A stretch of 64,000 bases of DNA, from assembly GCF_001758225.1 (NCBI RefSeq), contig NZ_MAST01000001.1, forward strand, positions 124,001 through 188,000, given 5' to 3'. This document shows, piece after piece, positions 24,221 to 34,075 of the stretch (the stretch's first letter is position 1; each line of letters begins with the position of its first letter). The notes under the pieces were generated by a model. The model searched no databases. It had not been told where the DNA came from and saw only the letters and a program-made list of their open reading frames with translations. Source of the stretch: Humibacillus sp. DSM 29435. Lineage in GTDB: Bacteria > Actinomycetota > Actinomycetes > Actinomycetales > Dermatophilaceae. Position numbers and translations under genes: made by a program.

Positions 24221-25659
24221 GCTTCTCCTCGTTTGAGCAGCCGCCCCTGGGGCGACTGCGTGGCGGCGTCTTCGGTGTCGTCTTCGGTCTTGTCGGCACC
24301 GTTGGGGGTGATCGCCAGGCGGATGCCGTTCAGCCAGGTCTGGCGCACCACCCCGCTCAGGGTGCTCCCGGCGTAGGCCGAGACGGGGTTCTTGTGGTGC
24401 AGCTGCCGAACGTCGACGGTGAAGCTGTCGTCGGGGGCGAACACAGCCAGGTCGGCCTGCGCCCCGACCGCGATGCGGCCCTTGGTGGTCAGGCCCACGA
24501 GGTCGGCGGGGCCGGTCGCCATCCAGGCGATGACCTGGGCCAGGTCGATGCCGCGCGCCTTCGCGCCGGTCCAGGTCGCGGCGAGACCGAGCTGCAGCCC
24601 GGCCACCCCGCCCCAGGCCACCCCGAAGTCGCCGCCGCCCTGCTGCTTGAGGTCGGCTGTGCAGGGGGAGTGGTCGGTCACGACGATGTCGATGGTGCCG
24701 TTGCTCAAGCCGCCCCAGATCAGCTCGCGGTTTGAGGCTTCGCGGATCGGGGGGCAGCACTTGAACTCGGTGGCGCCGTCGGGCACCTCCTCGGCCGTGA
24801 AGGTGAGGTAGTGCGGGCAGGTCTCGACGGTGAGCGGCACGCCGTCGGCGCGGGCGCTCGCGATCATCGGCAGGGCGTCCGAGCTCGACAGGTGCAGGAT
24901 GTGGGCTCGCGCCCCGAGCCACCGGGACAGCTCGATCACGTTGGCGATAGCCAGGTTCTCGGCGCCGCGGGGGCGCGAGTGCAGGAAGCCGGTGTAGGCC
25001 CGGCCATCGCTGGCATCGGCCGCCGGGGCCGTGTCGCCCGCATCGTCGTGACTGCCGGCCGCGTGGTCGATGGTGTGGTTGTCCTCGGCGTGCACGATCA
25101 TCATCGCGCCGAGTCGCGCGGTCTCGCGCATCGCCTCCTCGAGCTGTTCAGGCTCCAGGTGCTCGAACTCGTCGACCCCCGAGGGCAACGTGAAGCACTT
25201 GAACCCGAAGACGCCCTCGGCGTGCAGCCCCTCGAGGTCAGGCACGTTGCCGGGCACCGCGCCACCCCAGAACCCGACGTCCACGAACGCCTTCTCGGCG
25301 GCGACGGCTCGCTTGGTCTCGAGCGCGTCGACCGTCGTCGTCGCCGGCACCGAGTTCAGCGGCATGTCGATGATCGTGGTGACGCCACCGGCGGCGGCGG
25401 CCCGGGTGGCGGAGGCGAAGCCCTCCCACTCGGTGCGGCCGGGCTCGTTGACGTGCACGTGCGAGTCGACGAGGCCGGGGATGAGCACCTCGTCGTCACC
25501 GAGCTCGACGACGGTGGTCGCCGTCAGGTCGGCGTCGAGCGCGGCAATGACCACGACCCGCCCGTCAGCGACTCCGACGGAGGCCGGCTGCTCCCGCCCG
25601 TCGATGACCGCTCGAGGCGCACGGAACACCACATCAAGCTCTACGTCATGTGCATTCAT
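24217..25659 (-). CDS. allB: Allantoinase
   Basis: A 480-residue cyclic amidohydrolase opening allantoin to allantoate. Motifs: VDSHVHVNEPGRTEWEGF (HxH plus the allantoinase NEPGRTxWEG pattern), carboxylated Lys in FGFKCF, MMIVHAED, ILHLSSSDALP, catalytic Asp in VVTDHSPC. ATG at 25659 is supported by GGAGGAAG upstream. An insertion of polar residues (DHAAGSHDDAGDTAPAADAS, around 225-245) is longer than usual. It lies 72 bases after the FAH-family gene and couples to allE. Confidence 0.94.
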   Translation of the reverse strand: MNAHDVELDVVFRAPRAVIDGREQPASVGVADGRVVVIAALDADLTATTVVELGDDEVLIPGLVDSHVHVNEPGRTEWEGFASATRAAAAGGVTTIIDMPLNSVPATTTVDALETKRAVAAEKAFVDVGFWGGAVPGNVPDLEGLHAEGVFGFKCFTLPSGVDEFEHLEPEQLEEAMRETARLGAMMIVHAEDNHTIDHAAGSHDDAGDTAPAADASDGRAYTGFLHSRPRGAENLAIANVIELSRWLGARAHILHLSSSDALPMIASARADGVPLTVETCPHYLTFTAEEVPDGATEFKCCPPIREASNRELIWGGLSNGTIDIVVTDHSPCTADLKQQGGGDFGVAWGGVAGLQLGLAATWTGAKARGIDLAQVIAWMATGPADLVGLTTKGRIAVGAQADLAVFAPDDSFTVDVRQLHHKNPVSAYAGSTLSGVVRQTWLNGIRLAITPNGADKTEDDTEDAATQSPQGRLLKRGEA

Positions 25660-25731
25660 CGTTCTTCCTCCATCGTCGGAAAGGCTGAGTCTGCCGCTAG
25701 ATCGGGGTTGGGGCACCCGGGAGACGTGCGC

Positions 25732-26613
25732 TTACGGGGTGCGCGACGCCGGCTTGCCGGCAGCGTGCACGGATGAGACGTGTCGACCCAGTATCCCGCC
25801 GTCGAGCTCGACGAGGTCGCCGTCGCGCAGGTAGGGGCGGGGCTCGGCCGAGGCTACGGCGACGCCCGCGGGGGTTCCGGTGATCACGACGTCGCCGGGC
25901 TCGAGGGTCATGACGCCGCTGACGTAGGCGAGCAGGTCACCGACGCCGAAGACCATGCTGGCGGTGGTGCCCGACTGGCGCCGTTCGCCGTTCACGTCGA
26001 GGGTGAGCGCTACCGACTGGGGGTCGCCGAGCTCGTCGGGCGTCACGAACCAGGGCCCGAGTGGGCAGTAGGTGTCGGCCGACTTGCCCTTGGTCCAGGT
26101 GCCGCCCCGCTCGAGCTGGAGGTCGCGGTCGCTGAGGTCGTCGGCGAGGCTGTAGCCGGCCACACCGGCCAGGGCCTGCTCGGGGCTCGCGTCGCGCAGA
26201 TGCTGCCCGATCACGACGGCGAGCTCGACCTCGTAGTCGGTCGTCGTCGAACCTGGGATGAGCCGGATCGGGTCGGTGGGGCCGCACAGCGCCGAGCTGG
26301 CCTTGAGGAAGACGACCGGCTCGGTGGGCACGGGCACCCCGACCGCGTCGGCGTAGCACTGGTAGTTCAGGCCGATGCCGACGACCTTGCCCGGCCGGGT
26401 CACCGGCACCCCAAAGCGGATGCCGGCCACCTCGTCGGCGGCCAGTGCCGGCAGGGCTCCCGCTTCGACGGCCGAGGCGACGCTCGCGAGGCCGTGCTGC
26501 AGGAAGGCGCCGTCGAGGTCGGCGGTGATGGGTCGCAGGTCGAGGAGTGACCCGTCAGCCGTCACGACGACCGGACGCTCGTGGCCGACCTCGCCGACCC
26601 GCGCCAACCTCAT
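25732..26613 (-). CDS. Fumarylacetoacetate hydrolase-family protein
   Basis: A 293-residue protein with the FAH catalytic domain: KVVGIGLNYQCYADAVG, PVVFLKASSALCGP, metal ligands in TDYEVELAVVIG and YSLADDLSDRDLQ, then WTKGKSADTYCPLGPW and the closing GDVVITGTPAGVA. FAH proteins are hydrolases, oxaloacetate decarboxylases/tautomerases or hydratases. It overlaps glxK by four bases and lies inside the ureide-glyoxylate operon, where it is not a standard member. It may act on an oxaloacetate-, oxalurate- or hydroxypyruvate-like by-product; this is inference. Confidence 0.85.
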   Translation of the reverse strand: MRLARVGEVGHERPVVVTADGSLLDLRPITADLDGAFLQHGLASVASAVEAGALPALAADEVAGIRFGVPVTRPGKVVGIGLNYQCYADAVGVPVPTEPVVFLKASSALCGPTDPIRLIPGSTTTDYEVELAVVIGQHLRDASPEQALAGVAGYSLADDLSDRDLQLERGGTWTKGKSADTYCPLGPWFVTPDELGDPQSVALTLDVNGERRQSGTTASMVFGVGDLLAYVSGVMTLEPGDVVITGTPAGVAVASAEPRPYLRDGDLVELDGGILGRHVSSVHAAGKPASRTP

Positions 26614-27764
26614 GAGGCACCTGCGGTCAGCGACGCACCGATGCGCCTGCCGATGCGTTGGAGCAACGGGGCGGGGTCGGTCATCGACTGTTCGGGGGTG
26701 TCGGCCTCGTCGGTCGTGGTGTGCACGGCGCTGAAGCCGGCCTGCCTCCAGACCTGCTCGTCGAGCGTGCAGCGCCCGGCCACGCCGACGACCGGTACGC
26801 CAGCGTCGCGGGCGGCCTTGGCGACAGCAGCGGGCGCCTTGCCGCGAAGGGTCTGTTCGTCGAGCGAGCCCTCGCCGGTGATGACGAGGTCGGCGCCGCT
26901 GACGGCCTCGACCAGACCCACCAGGTCGAACACCAGCTCGGCGCCCGGGCGGGCGTCGGCCCCGGCGAGAGCCATCAGCCCGAAGCCCACCCCACCGGCG
27001 GCGCCGGCTCCGGGCACGTCACGCCGGTCGCTACCGGTGGTGGCGGCCACGAGATCGGCCCAGTGGGTCAGTGCGGCATCCAGGTCGGCCACCTGCGGCG
27101 GGGTGGCCCCCTTCTGCGGGCCGTACACGGCCGCGGCCCCGTGCTCGCCCGTCAACGGGTTGTCGACGTCGCAGGCGACCGTGATGCGGGCCGGGTTCTG
27201 CGGGTCGGTCAGGGCCGGGTGCAGCCCGGCCAGGTCGAGACGAGCGGCCTGGGCCAGCGCTACCCCGCCCTCCGCGATCGGCTGGCCCGACGCGTCGAGA
27301 ATCTCGACGCCGAGGGCGCGGAGCAAGCCGGCACCGCCGTCGGTTGAGGCGCTGCCGCCGATGCCCACCACGACCCGGCGGCAGCCGGCGTCGAGTGCTG
27401 CGGCAATGACCTCGCCCGTGCCCCGGCTCGTGGCCGTGAGGGCGACGAGCCGCCCACCCGGCAGCTGGGAGAGGCCACTGACGTCGGCGAGCTCGACGAC
27501 GGCCTGTTCGTCGCGCCGGGCCCACGAGGTTTCGACCGGCTCGCCGGTCGGGCCGGCGGCAGTCAGTGACTGCCGCGAGAAGCCTGCGGCCACAGCGGCA
27601 TCCACCGTTCCGTCGCCACCGTCGGCGACGGGAACGATGGTGACCTCGATCGCTGACGACGAGGCCTGGAGCCCGGTCTTCAGAGCCGCGGCCACTTCGG
27701 CCGCGCTGAGGGTGCCCTTGAACTTGTCAGGGGCGATGACGACGTGGACGGTGGAGGCCGACAT
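26610..27764 (-). CDS. glxK: Glycerate kinase
   Basis: A 384-residue kinase starting with the family signature IAPDKFKGTLSAAEVAAAL, followed by PVADGGDGTVDAA and GIGGSASTDGGAGLLRALG and DLVITGEGSLDEQT. It phosphorylates D-glycerate made by the Gcl/GlxR route, feeding lower glycolysis. It follows gcl by one base and overlaps the FAH gene, so it belongs to one transcript. Length and motifs are normal for the GlxK/GarK family. Confidence 0.93.
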   Translation of the reverse strand: MSASTVHVVIAPDKFKGTLSAAEVAAALKTGLQASSSAIEVTIVPVADGGDGTVDAAVAAGFSRQSLTAAGPTGEPVETSWARRDEQAVVELADVSGLSQLPGGRLVALTATSRGTGEVIAAALDAGCRRVVVGIGGSASTDGGAGLLRALGVEILDASGQPIAEGGVALAQAARLDLAGLHPALTDPQNPARITVACDVDNPLTGEHGAAAVYGPQKGATPPQVADLDAALTHWADLVAATTGSDRRDVPGAGAAGGVGFGLMALAGADARPGAELVFDLVGLVEAVSGADLVITGEGSLDEQTLRGKAPAAVAKAARDAGVPVVGVAGRCTLDEQVWRQAGFSAVHTTTDEADTPEQSMTDPAPLLQRIGRRIGASLTAGAS

Positions 27765-27765
27765 G

Positions 27766-29544
<1,779 letters not shown>

Positions 29545-29653
29545 CTTCATGTCCTTTTTCTGTGTGGCTCAAGGTCTACGAGGCTCGAACAGCCAGCCCA
29601 AGCCGGGGGTGTCAGTCAGATCGGTCGGCCAGAGGGCCGGCCGGTTGGTCTGG

Positions 29654-30538
29654 TCAGCTGGGGTTCTGGCCGGAGAGGCGCTGCACGCCGCGCAGCAGGC
29701 CGGAGTGGTCGAGACCGCCGTCGCCGTTCGCGCGGGCCGAGGCCATCAGGGTGGCGACGAGCTGGCCGAGGGGCAGCACGACGCCGGCCTCACGGGCAGC
29801 CGAGCTGACGATGCCCATGTCCTTGTGGTGCAGGTCGATGCGGAACCCGGGCTCGAAGCTGTCGTTCGCCATGTTGCTGCGCTTCTGCTCGAGCACCTTG
29901 GAGCCGGCGAGGCCGCCACCGAGCACCGTCAGAGCGGCCTCGAGGTCGACGTCGTAGGCCCGCAGGAAGACGACAGCCTCGGCCAGCGCCTGGATGTTTG
30001 CGGCGACGATGAGCTGGTTCGCGGCCTTGACGGTCTGGCCGGCGCCGTTGCCACCGACGTGCACGATGGTCTTGCCGACCGCGTCGAAGACGGGCTTCGC
30101 GGTGGCGAAGTCCTCCGCGGAGCCGCCGACCATGATCGAGAGGGCTGCGTTCTTCGCGCCGGCCTCGCCGCCGGAGACCGGGGCGTCGAGCAGACGGAAG
30201 CCGGCCTCCTTGGCGGCCGCGGCCAGCTCGGCCGTGACGTCGGGGCGGATCGAGGAGAAGTCGATGACGAGCGTGCCGGGCTTGGCGTTCGCGAACACGC
30301 CGCCCTCACCGGTGAGCACGTCCTGCACGTCGGCCGAGTCGGGCACCATGACCGCCACGATGTCGACGTCGGTGACGGCGTCGGCGATCGAGTCGGCCGA
30401 ACGGCCACCGGCCTCGACCAGCGGCTTGGCGCGCTCAGGGCTGCGGTTGTAGCCGACGACGTCGTGGCCGGCGTTCGCGAGGTGGACGGACATCGGGGCA
30501 CCCATGATGCCCAGCCCGATGAATGCGATCTTGCTCAT
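29654..30538 (-). CDS. glxR: Tartronate semialdehyde reductase
   Basis: A 294-residue beta-hydroxyacid dehydrogenase. The Rossmann start is IAFIGLGIMGAPMSVHLANAGHDV; the substrate motif is LLDAPVSGGEAGA, the catalytic Lys is in GAGQTVKAANQLI, and the C-terminal helix contains ALTVLGGGLAGSKVLEQK. It reduces the Gcl product to D-glycerate. AAGGAGACTC precedes the ATG. It sits between hyi and gcl in the expected order. The 109-base gap to gcl holds no recognisable promoter. Confidence 0.94.
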   Translation of the reverse strand: MSKIAFIGLGIMGAPMSVHLANAGHDVVGYNRSPERAKPLVEAGGRSADSIADAVTDVDIVAVMVPDSADVQDVLTGEGGVFANAKPGTLVIDFSSIRPDVTAELAAAAKEAGFRLLDAPVSGGEAGAKNAALSIMVGGSAEDFATAKPVFDAVGKTIVHVGGNGAGQTVKAANQLIVAANIQALAEAVVFLRAYDVDLEAALTVLGGGLAGSKVLEQKRSNMANDSFEPGFRIDLHHKDMGIVSSAAREAGVVLPLGQLVATLMASARANGDGGLDHSGLLRGVQRLSGQNPS

Positions 30539-30634
30539 GTGAGTCTCCTTGAGGTCGTGACGAGTTCGTGTGTCGAGGGCGGCCGGGCCCAGCGCAGGTT
30601 CAGCCCGGGTGGTGCTGGTCGGCGCTGGTCGGCG

Positions 30635-31465
30635 TTACTGGGCGGTGCCGGCCCGGGTGAGGAACGCCAGGCTCTCGGTGGTGTTGGTGGTGGGCTTGTA
30701 CTCCAACCCGACCCAGCCGCGGTAGCCGGTTTCGGCGATGGCAGCGAGGTGGCCGTCGAGGTCGAGGTCGCCCGAACCGGGCTCGCCCCGGCCCGGAGCG
30801 TCGGCGATCTGAACGTGCGCGACACGGTCGGCATAGGTGGTGATCGCAGCGGCCACGTCGTCGCCGTTGTTGGCCAGGTGGAACAGGTCGAGCAGGAACC
30901 CGACGTTGGCGGCACCTGCGGCGCGGGCGTCGTCGACGACCGACACGGCATCCGCCGCGGTGCGCAGCGGGTAGGGCTTCGGGCCGCTGACGGGCTCGAC
31001 GAGCACCGTCGCGCCGATGCGGTCGGCCGCACGCGCGGCGAGCACGATGTTCTCGCGGCCCAGCTCGTCCTGCTGCTGCGGCGTGGCGTCGTCGACGCGA
31101 TTTCCGAACAGGGCGTTGAACCCCTTCACGTTCAGGCGCTCACCCAGGCCGACGGCGACGTCGATGTTGTCGGTGAACTCCTTGGAGCGCGAGGGGATCG
31201 ACAGCACCCCGGCGTCGGCTCCGGTGAGCTCACCGGCGAAGAAGTTGAGGCCGATGAGCTGCACGCCGGCGTTCTCGATCGACCGGGCGAAGGCGTCGAT
31301 GTCGGCGTCAGCAGGCACCGGCTGGTCGGGCCAGGGCCACCAGAACTCGACCGCCTCGAAGCCGGCCGCACGCGCCGCTGCTGCGCGCTCCAGCAGAGGA
31401 ACCTCGGTGAAGAGCATCGAACAGTTCGCGAGATAGGGCAGACCTGCTGCCGTGGTGAACGCCAT
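30635..31465 (-). CDS. hyi: Hydroxypyruvate isomerase family protein
   Basis: A 276-residue TIM-barrel protein of the AP-endonuclease-2 superfamily. Motifs: YLANCSMLFTEVPLLERAAAAR, GFEAVEFWWPWPDQP, LIGLNFFAGEL, metal-binding Glu in TVLVEPVSG, LLDLFHLANNGDD, AHVQIADAPGRGEPGSGDL and VGLEYKP. These fit hydroxypyruvate isomerase, which interconverts hydroxypyruvate and tartronate semialdehyde. ATG 31465 is favoured by GGAAGG at the right distance; a TTG six bases upstream is the alternative. It is the first gene downstream of the promoter/operator pair at 31484-31548. Confidence 0.9.
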   Translation of the reverse strand: MAFTTAAGLPYLANCSMLFTEVPLLERAAAARAAGFEAVEFWWPWPDQPVPADADIDAFARSIENAGVQLIGLNFFAGELTGADAGVLSIPSRSKEFTDNIDVAVGLGERLNVKGFNALFGNRVDDATPQQQDELGRENIVLAARAADRIGATVLVEPVSGPKPYPLRTAADAVSVVDDARAAGAANVGFLLDLFHLANNGDDVAAAITTYADRVAHVQIADAPGRGEPGSGDLDLDGHLAAIAETGYRGWVGLEYKPTTNTTESLAFLTRAGTAQ

Positions 31466-31483
31466 CGTCAACCTTCCAGTGAA

Positions 31484-31521
31484 ATTCCGTTATGCGGAAA
31501 CATTATTCCGTTAGGCAGAAT
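31484..31521 (-). promoter_or_regulatory. Tandem IclR-type operators upstream of hyi
   Basis: Two palindromes, TTCCGTTATGCGGAA at 31485-31499 and TTCCGTTAGGCAGAA at 31506-31520, are spaced 21 bases centre to centre, two helical turns. The distal one runs into the -10 hexamer of the hyi promoter, so a bound dimer pair would cover the transcription start. The same paired layout occurs before uraD. The pattern resembles sites bound by allantoin-responsive IclR-family regulators; the binding protein is not proved. Confidence 0.75.
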
Positions 31522-31548
31522 AGTACGAGAAAGGCCGGCGCCAGTCAA
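31520..31548 (-). promoter_or_regulatory. Sigma70-type promoter for hyi operon
   Basis: On the minus strand TTGACT (31548-31543), a 17-base spacer, then TACTAT (31525-31520). The -35 hexamer lies in the loop of the preceding terminator hairpin and the -10 merges with the first operator. Spacing and hexamers are close to consensus. Confidence 0.7.
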
Positions 31549-31560
31549 GGGCGCCGGCCT
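31532..31560 (-). terminator. Intrinsic terminator after uraH
   Basis: Perfect 11-base arms AGGCCGGCGCC and GGCGCCGGCCT with a 7-base loop, followed on the minus strand by TTTCTC. It ends the uraD-uraH transcript 73 bases after the uraH stop, while its loop holds the -35 of the next promoter. Confidence 0.75.
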
Positions 31561-31632
31561 CAGCTTTTCGCACGGGCTCGCCGACGCACCGGCCGCGCGG
31601 CATCCGTCATGCGTGGGCAGCCATGCACGGGT

Positions 31633-31959
31633 TCAGCTGCCTCGGTAGGTCGAGTAGCCGAACGGGTTGAGCAGCACCGGCACGTGGTAGTGGTCGTTCG
31701 CGTCGAACACCGAGAAGGCGATGGCGATCTCGGGGTAGAAGGCGGTCGTACCGTTCGCGGCGAAGTAGTCGCCGGACGCGAAGACGAGGCGGTAGTCGCC
31801 GGCCTCGAGACGCTCGGGCCCGATGGTCGCGGCCCGTCCGTCGGCGTCGGTCGTGCCGCTGCCGAGGGCCGCTCCGGCCAAGGTCTCGAGGGAGATGGCT
31901 ACGCCTTCGGCCGGCTTGCCGAGGCTGGTGTCGAGCACGTGTGTAGACAGGGTTCCCAT
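31633..31959 (-). CDS. uraH: 5-Hydroxyisourate hydrolase (transthyretin-like)
   Basis: A 108-residue protein hydrolysing 5-hydroxyisourate to OHCU in urate degradation. The catalytic His is in STHVLDTSLGKPAEG, the Arg in DADGRA, and the family C-terminus YHVPVLLNPFGYSTYRGS is intact, ending in the diagnostic YRGS. One base separates it from uraD. Full length; it works as a tetramer in known cases. Confidence 0.96.
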   Translation of the reverse strand: MGTLSTHVLDTSLGKPAEGVAISLETLAGAALGSGTTDADGRAATIGPERLEAGDYRLVFASGDYFAANGTTAFYPEIAIAFSVFDANDHYHVPVLLNPFGYSTYRGS

Positions 31960-31960
31960 G

Positions 31961-32515
31961 TCAGAGCATCTCTTTCAGTCGGAGGAGGGCGATCTCGCGC
32001 AGCTGGGTGACGGTTTCGGCCTGCTCGGCCTCGTCGTCGTTGTCGAGCCGCCGTTGCAGCTCGGCGAGGATCTCGGTGGAGGACCGGCCGGCGGCTCGGA
32101 TGAGGAAGACGCGGTCGAAGCGCTGCTCGTAGGCGGCGTTGCCTGCGGCGAGGGCCTCGACGACGGCAGAGTCGGAGGCGTCGACGCCGGCCTGCTCCCG
32201 GCTCGAGAGCTCGGCATCGTGCTTGGCGTCGGTGGCCTTCTCACCGATCCGGGGGTGACCGGCCAGGGCCGAGTCGACCTCTCCGGGCTCGAGGCTGGCG
32301 GCAGCGTGCTCGGCGGCAGACGCAAGGGCGGGCCAGTCGGCGAACGGCCGACCCGCAGCGACGTGCTCGACCCAGCGGGGCACGTTGAGGCACGAGGTCA
32401 GGCGCCCCCGGCAGTCGCTCTCGGTCAGGGCGTTGAAGCTCGCGACGTCGGGGTCGAGATCGGTTGCGGCAGTGGTCGTGGGGGTGGCGGTGTTCGCGGC
32501 GCTGCGGTCGCTCAT
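31961..32515 (-). CDS. uraD: OHCU decarboxylase
   Basis: A 184-residue protein producing (S)-allantoin from OHCU. Motifs: FNALTESDCRGRLTSCLNVPRWVEHVAAGRPF, the catalytic LAGHPRIGEK, LSSREQAGVD, AYEQRFDRVFLIRAAGRSS, and ending TQLREIALLRLKEML. ATG 32515 is chosen because GGAAGGAAG precedes it and the family starts about 20-30 residues before FNALTE; an in-frame extension upstream runs over the promoter. It is the first gene of the uraD-uraH unit. Urate oxidase, its usual partner, is absent here. Confidence 0.95.
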   Translation of the reverse strand: MSDRSAANTATPTTTAATDLDPDVASFNALTESDCRGRLTSCLNVPRWVEHVAAGRPFADWPALASAAEHAAASLEPGEVDSALAGHPRIGEKATDAKHDAELSSREQAGVDASDSAVVEALAAGNAAYEQRFDRVFLIRAAGRSSTEILAELQRRLDNDDEAEQAETVTQLREIALLRLKEML

Positions 32516-32616
32516 GCTTCCTTCCAGGTCACAGGGACAGTCCCGTCGGGGGCGTGCTCTGGCGCGATCCGCCCGGGACGCATGGTCGGCGAGACGCTCG
32601 TGGGACCAGTCGGAGC

Positions 32617-32655
32617 GTTTCATCAGGCAGAAAACAAGTTTCGCTATGCGGAATC
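32617..32655 (-). promoter_or_regulatory. Tandem IclR-type operators upstream of uraD
   Basis: TTTCATCAGGCAGAA at 32618-32632 and TTTCGCTATGCGGAA at 32639-32653 match the two hyi operators at 12 and 13 of 15 positions and have the same 21-base centre spacing. The distal palindrome again begins within the -10 hexamer. This conservation of sequence and geometry at two promoters is strong evidence for a common regulator. Confidence 0.75.
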
Positions 32656-32680
32656 TACCGAGCGTCGTGCCGAGCGTCAA
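32652..32680 (-). promoter_or_regulatory. Sigma70-type promoter for uraD-uraH
   Basis: On the minus strand TTGACG (32680-32675), a 17-base spacer, then TAGATT (32657-32652). The last bases of the -10 form the start of the distal operator palindrome, as at hyi. Confidence 0.7.
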
Positions 32681-32756
32681 GTGTGACCGGGCACACACCG
32701 ATGGTATCGCTGGCGCCAACCCAGCGCGGCCCGCACGACGACGTCATGAGGTGCGG

Positions 32757-33329
32757 TCAGGCCTGGGCGGAGACCGTCATCTTCGGGTTGCGTCGGCGCG
32801 CGTCGTCGAATCCGCCCGCCGGCAGGTCAGGCGGTGGTTCTGGAACCGTCACGACCGGGCAGGTGGCATGGCTGACGCAGTAGTGACTGGCCGAGCCGGT
32901 GACGAGGCGATGCCCGTCGCGAAGCGGTTCACGGGTGCCGATGACCAGCAGGGTGGCGTGGGTGCTCAGACGCACCAGCACCTCGCCCACCGGGCCCTGC
33001 GCGAAATGCAGGGAGGAGGCGGCGCAAGAGTCGATGTCGGTCTCGGAGTCGGCAGCGGGCCCGGTGGCCTCGTCGACAGTGCTGTCGCTGTCGTCGAGCA
33101 CCCGGTGTAGACGGCGGCGGTACGACGGGGCCACATGCCGCGCCGGAACGTAGAGACGAGTGCGGGGTTCGCCAGGGTGGCCGACCAGACCGATGGGCCA
33201 GTCGAGCACGTGCACCGCGCACAGGTCGGTCGCCGTGGCACGGGCGTACGACGCCGCCCAACGGTGTGCCGCTCGAGAGGCGCTCGAGTCGTCGACGGCC
33301 ACGATGACGCAGTTCTTCACCACGGTCAT
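32757..33329 (-). CDS. Universal stress protein family protein
   Basis: A 190-residue single USP domain: VKNCVIVAVDDSSASRAAHRWAASYARATATDLCAVHVLDWP at the start and LVIGTREPLRDGHRLVTGSASHYCVSHATCPVVTVPEP at the end, the latter being the nucleotide-loop region (GxxxxxxxGS). A middle insertion of polar residues (about 75-115) is longer than usual. ATG at 33329 overlaps the DksA-type stop. USPs bind ATP or act in stress adaptation. It forms a three-gene leftward module with a DksA-type and a small zinc protein. Confidence 0.85.
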   Translation of the reverse strand: MTVVKNCVIVAVDDSSASRAAHRWAASYARATATDLCAVHVLDWPIGLVGHPGEPRTRLYVPARHVAPSYRRRLHRVLDDSDSTVDEATGPAADSETDIDSCAASSLHFAQGPVGEVLVRLSTHATLLVIGTREPLRDGHRLVTGSASHYCVSHATCPVVTVPEPPPDLPAGGFDDARRRNPKMTVSAQA

Positions 33330-33778
33330 GACCGTCCCCCGTACGACCCGGTCGGGGTCGCGACAAGGGCTGCGACCGGGTGAGCGAGACCCCCGTGCTC
33401 TGACAGGTAGTGGCACGTGGTGCAGAGCCTTGCGGTCGGCAGCATCGCCAGCCGTCGCTGCGCGATGGCCTGGCCACAGCTCGAGCACGTTCCGTAGGTG
33501 CCTGCCTCGAGGCACGCCAGCGCGCCTTCGATATCGGCCAGCGCAGCCTCGGCCGCGTCGGCGAGCAGGTGGTTGACCTGCAGGCGTGCCTCGTCGGCGT
33601 TGGCCACGGCCTCCGCAGTGCTCACCACCAGTCCGCGCAGCTGCTCGATCCGAAAGCGTCGCTGCGCTCGGAGGTCGAGCAGCACGGCGCCCACGCCCGG
33701 ACCGATGGGGGCGATCGCCTCCTTCGGTGTGGTTTCCAGGGCGGTCAGGTAGCGGGTCAGGTTGCTGCTCGGGGGCAT
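33326..33778 (-). CDS. DksA/TraR-type C4 zinc-finger protein
   Basis: A 150-residue protein with a predicted coiled-coil centre (RIEQLRGLVVSTAEAVANADEARLQVNHLLADAAEAALADIEGAL) and a C-terminal zinc finger CSSCGQAIAQRRLAMLPTARLCTTCH, where CxxC pairs are 17 residues apart, as in DksA/TraR. Such proteins bind the RNA polymerase secondary channel. AAGGAGGG precedes ATG 33778. A longer in-frame extension upstream lacks support. Next to a USP gene it suggests a stress-response role. Confidence 0.85.
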   Translation of the reverse strand: MPPSSNLTRYLTALETTPKEAIAPIGPGVGAVLLDLRAQRRFRIEQLRGLVVSTAEAVANADEARLQVNHLLADAAEAALADIEGALACLEAGTYGTCSSCGQAIAQRRLAMLPTARLCTTCHYLSEHGGLAHPVAALVATPTGSYGGRS

Positions 33779-33879
33779 GCCGTCCCTCCTTGACAGGTGT
33801 TGGGGGCCGGGGTCGCCGCGACCTCGTCGCTGGGCGACGGGGCCGCGGCGCCCTCTCCGGGGGCGAACCGGAGCGCTGG

Positions 33880-34038
33880 TCACCAGGCGCGGTTGCGCGC
33901 CTCGTGTCGATGCGGCAGCTCGCAGGTCTCGCTCGGGCCCTGATGGGTGAAGCCACAGCGCTCGCACCCTCGGTAGCGCAGACTTCCCTGCGTGGTGTGC
34001 TCGTAGATGCGCGACCACAGGTCGATCAACCTGGCCAT
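33880..34038 (-). CDS. Small Cys/His-rich protein, putative zinc binding
   Basis: A 52-residue protein, MARLIDLWSRIYEHTTQGSL followed by a Cys/His cluster CERCGFTHQGPSETCELPHRH. CxxC plus a third Cys and several His could hold one zinc ion. GGAGG lies six bases before the ATG. It precedes the DksA-type and USP genes with a 101-base gap. I do not recognise the family; size and context suggest a small regulatory or ribosome-associated factor. Confidence 0.6.
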   Translation of the reverse strand: MARLIDLWSRIYEHTTQGSLRYRGCERCGFTHQGPSETCELPHRHEARNRAW

Positions 34039-34058
34039 GCAGCACCTCCTTCCTTCAA

Positions 34059-34075
34059 CGCAACTGGCCGTTGCG
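34059..34075. promoter_or_regulatory. CGCAAC-N5-GTTGCG palindrome
   Basis: Perfect 6-base arms CGCAAC and GTTGCG around TGGCC, 21 bases upstream of the small zinc-protein gene and 122 bases before the divergent PucR-type gene. It may be an operator for either. No clear promoter hexamers were seen. Confidence 0.4.
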
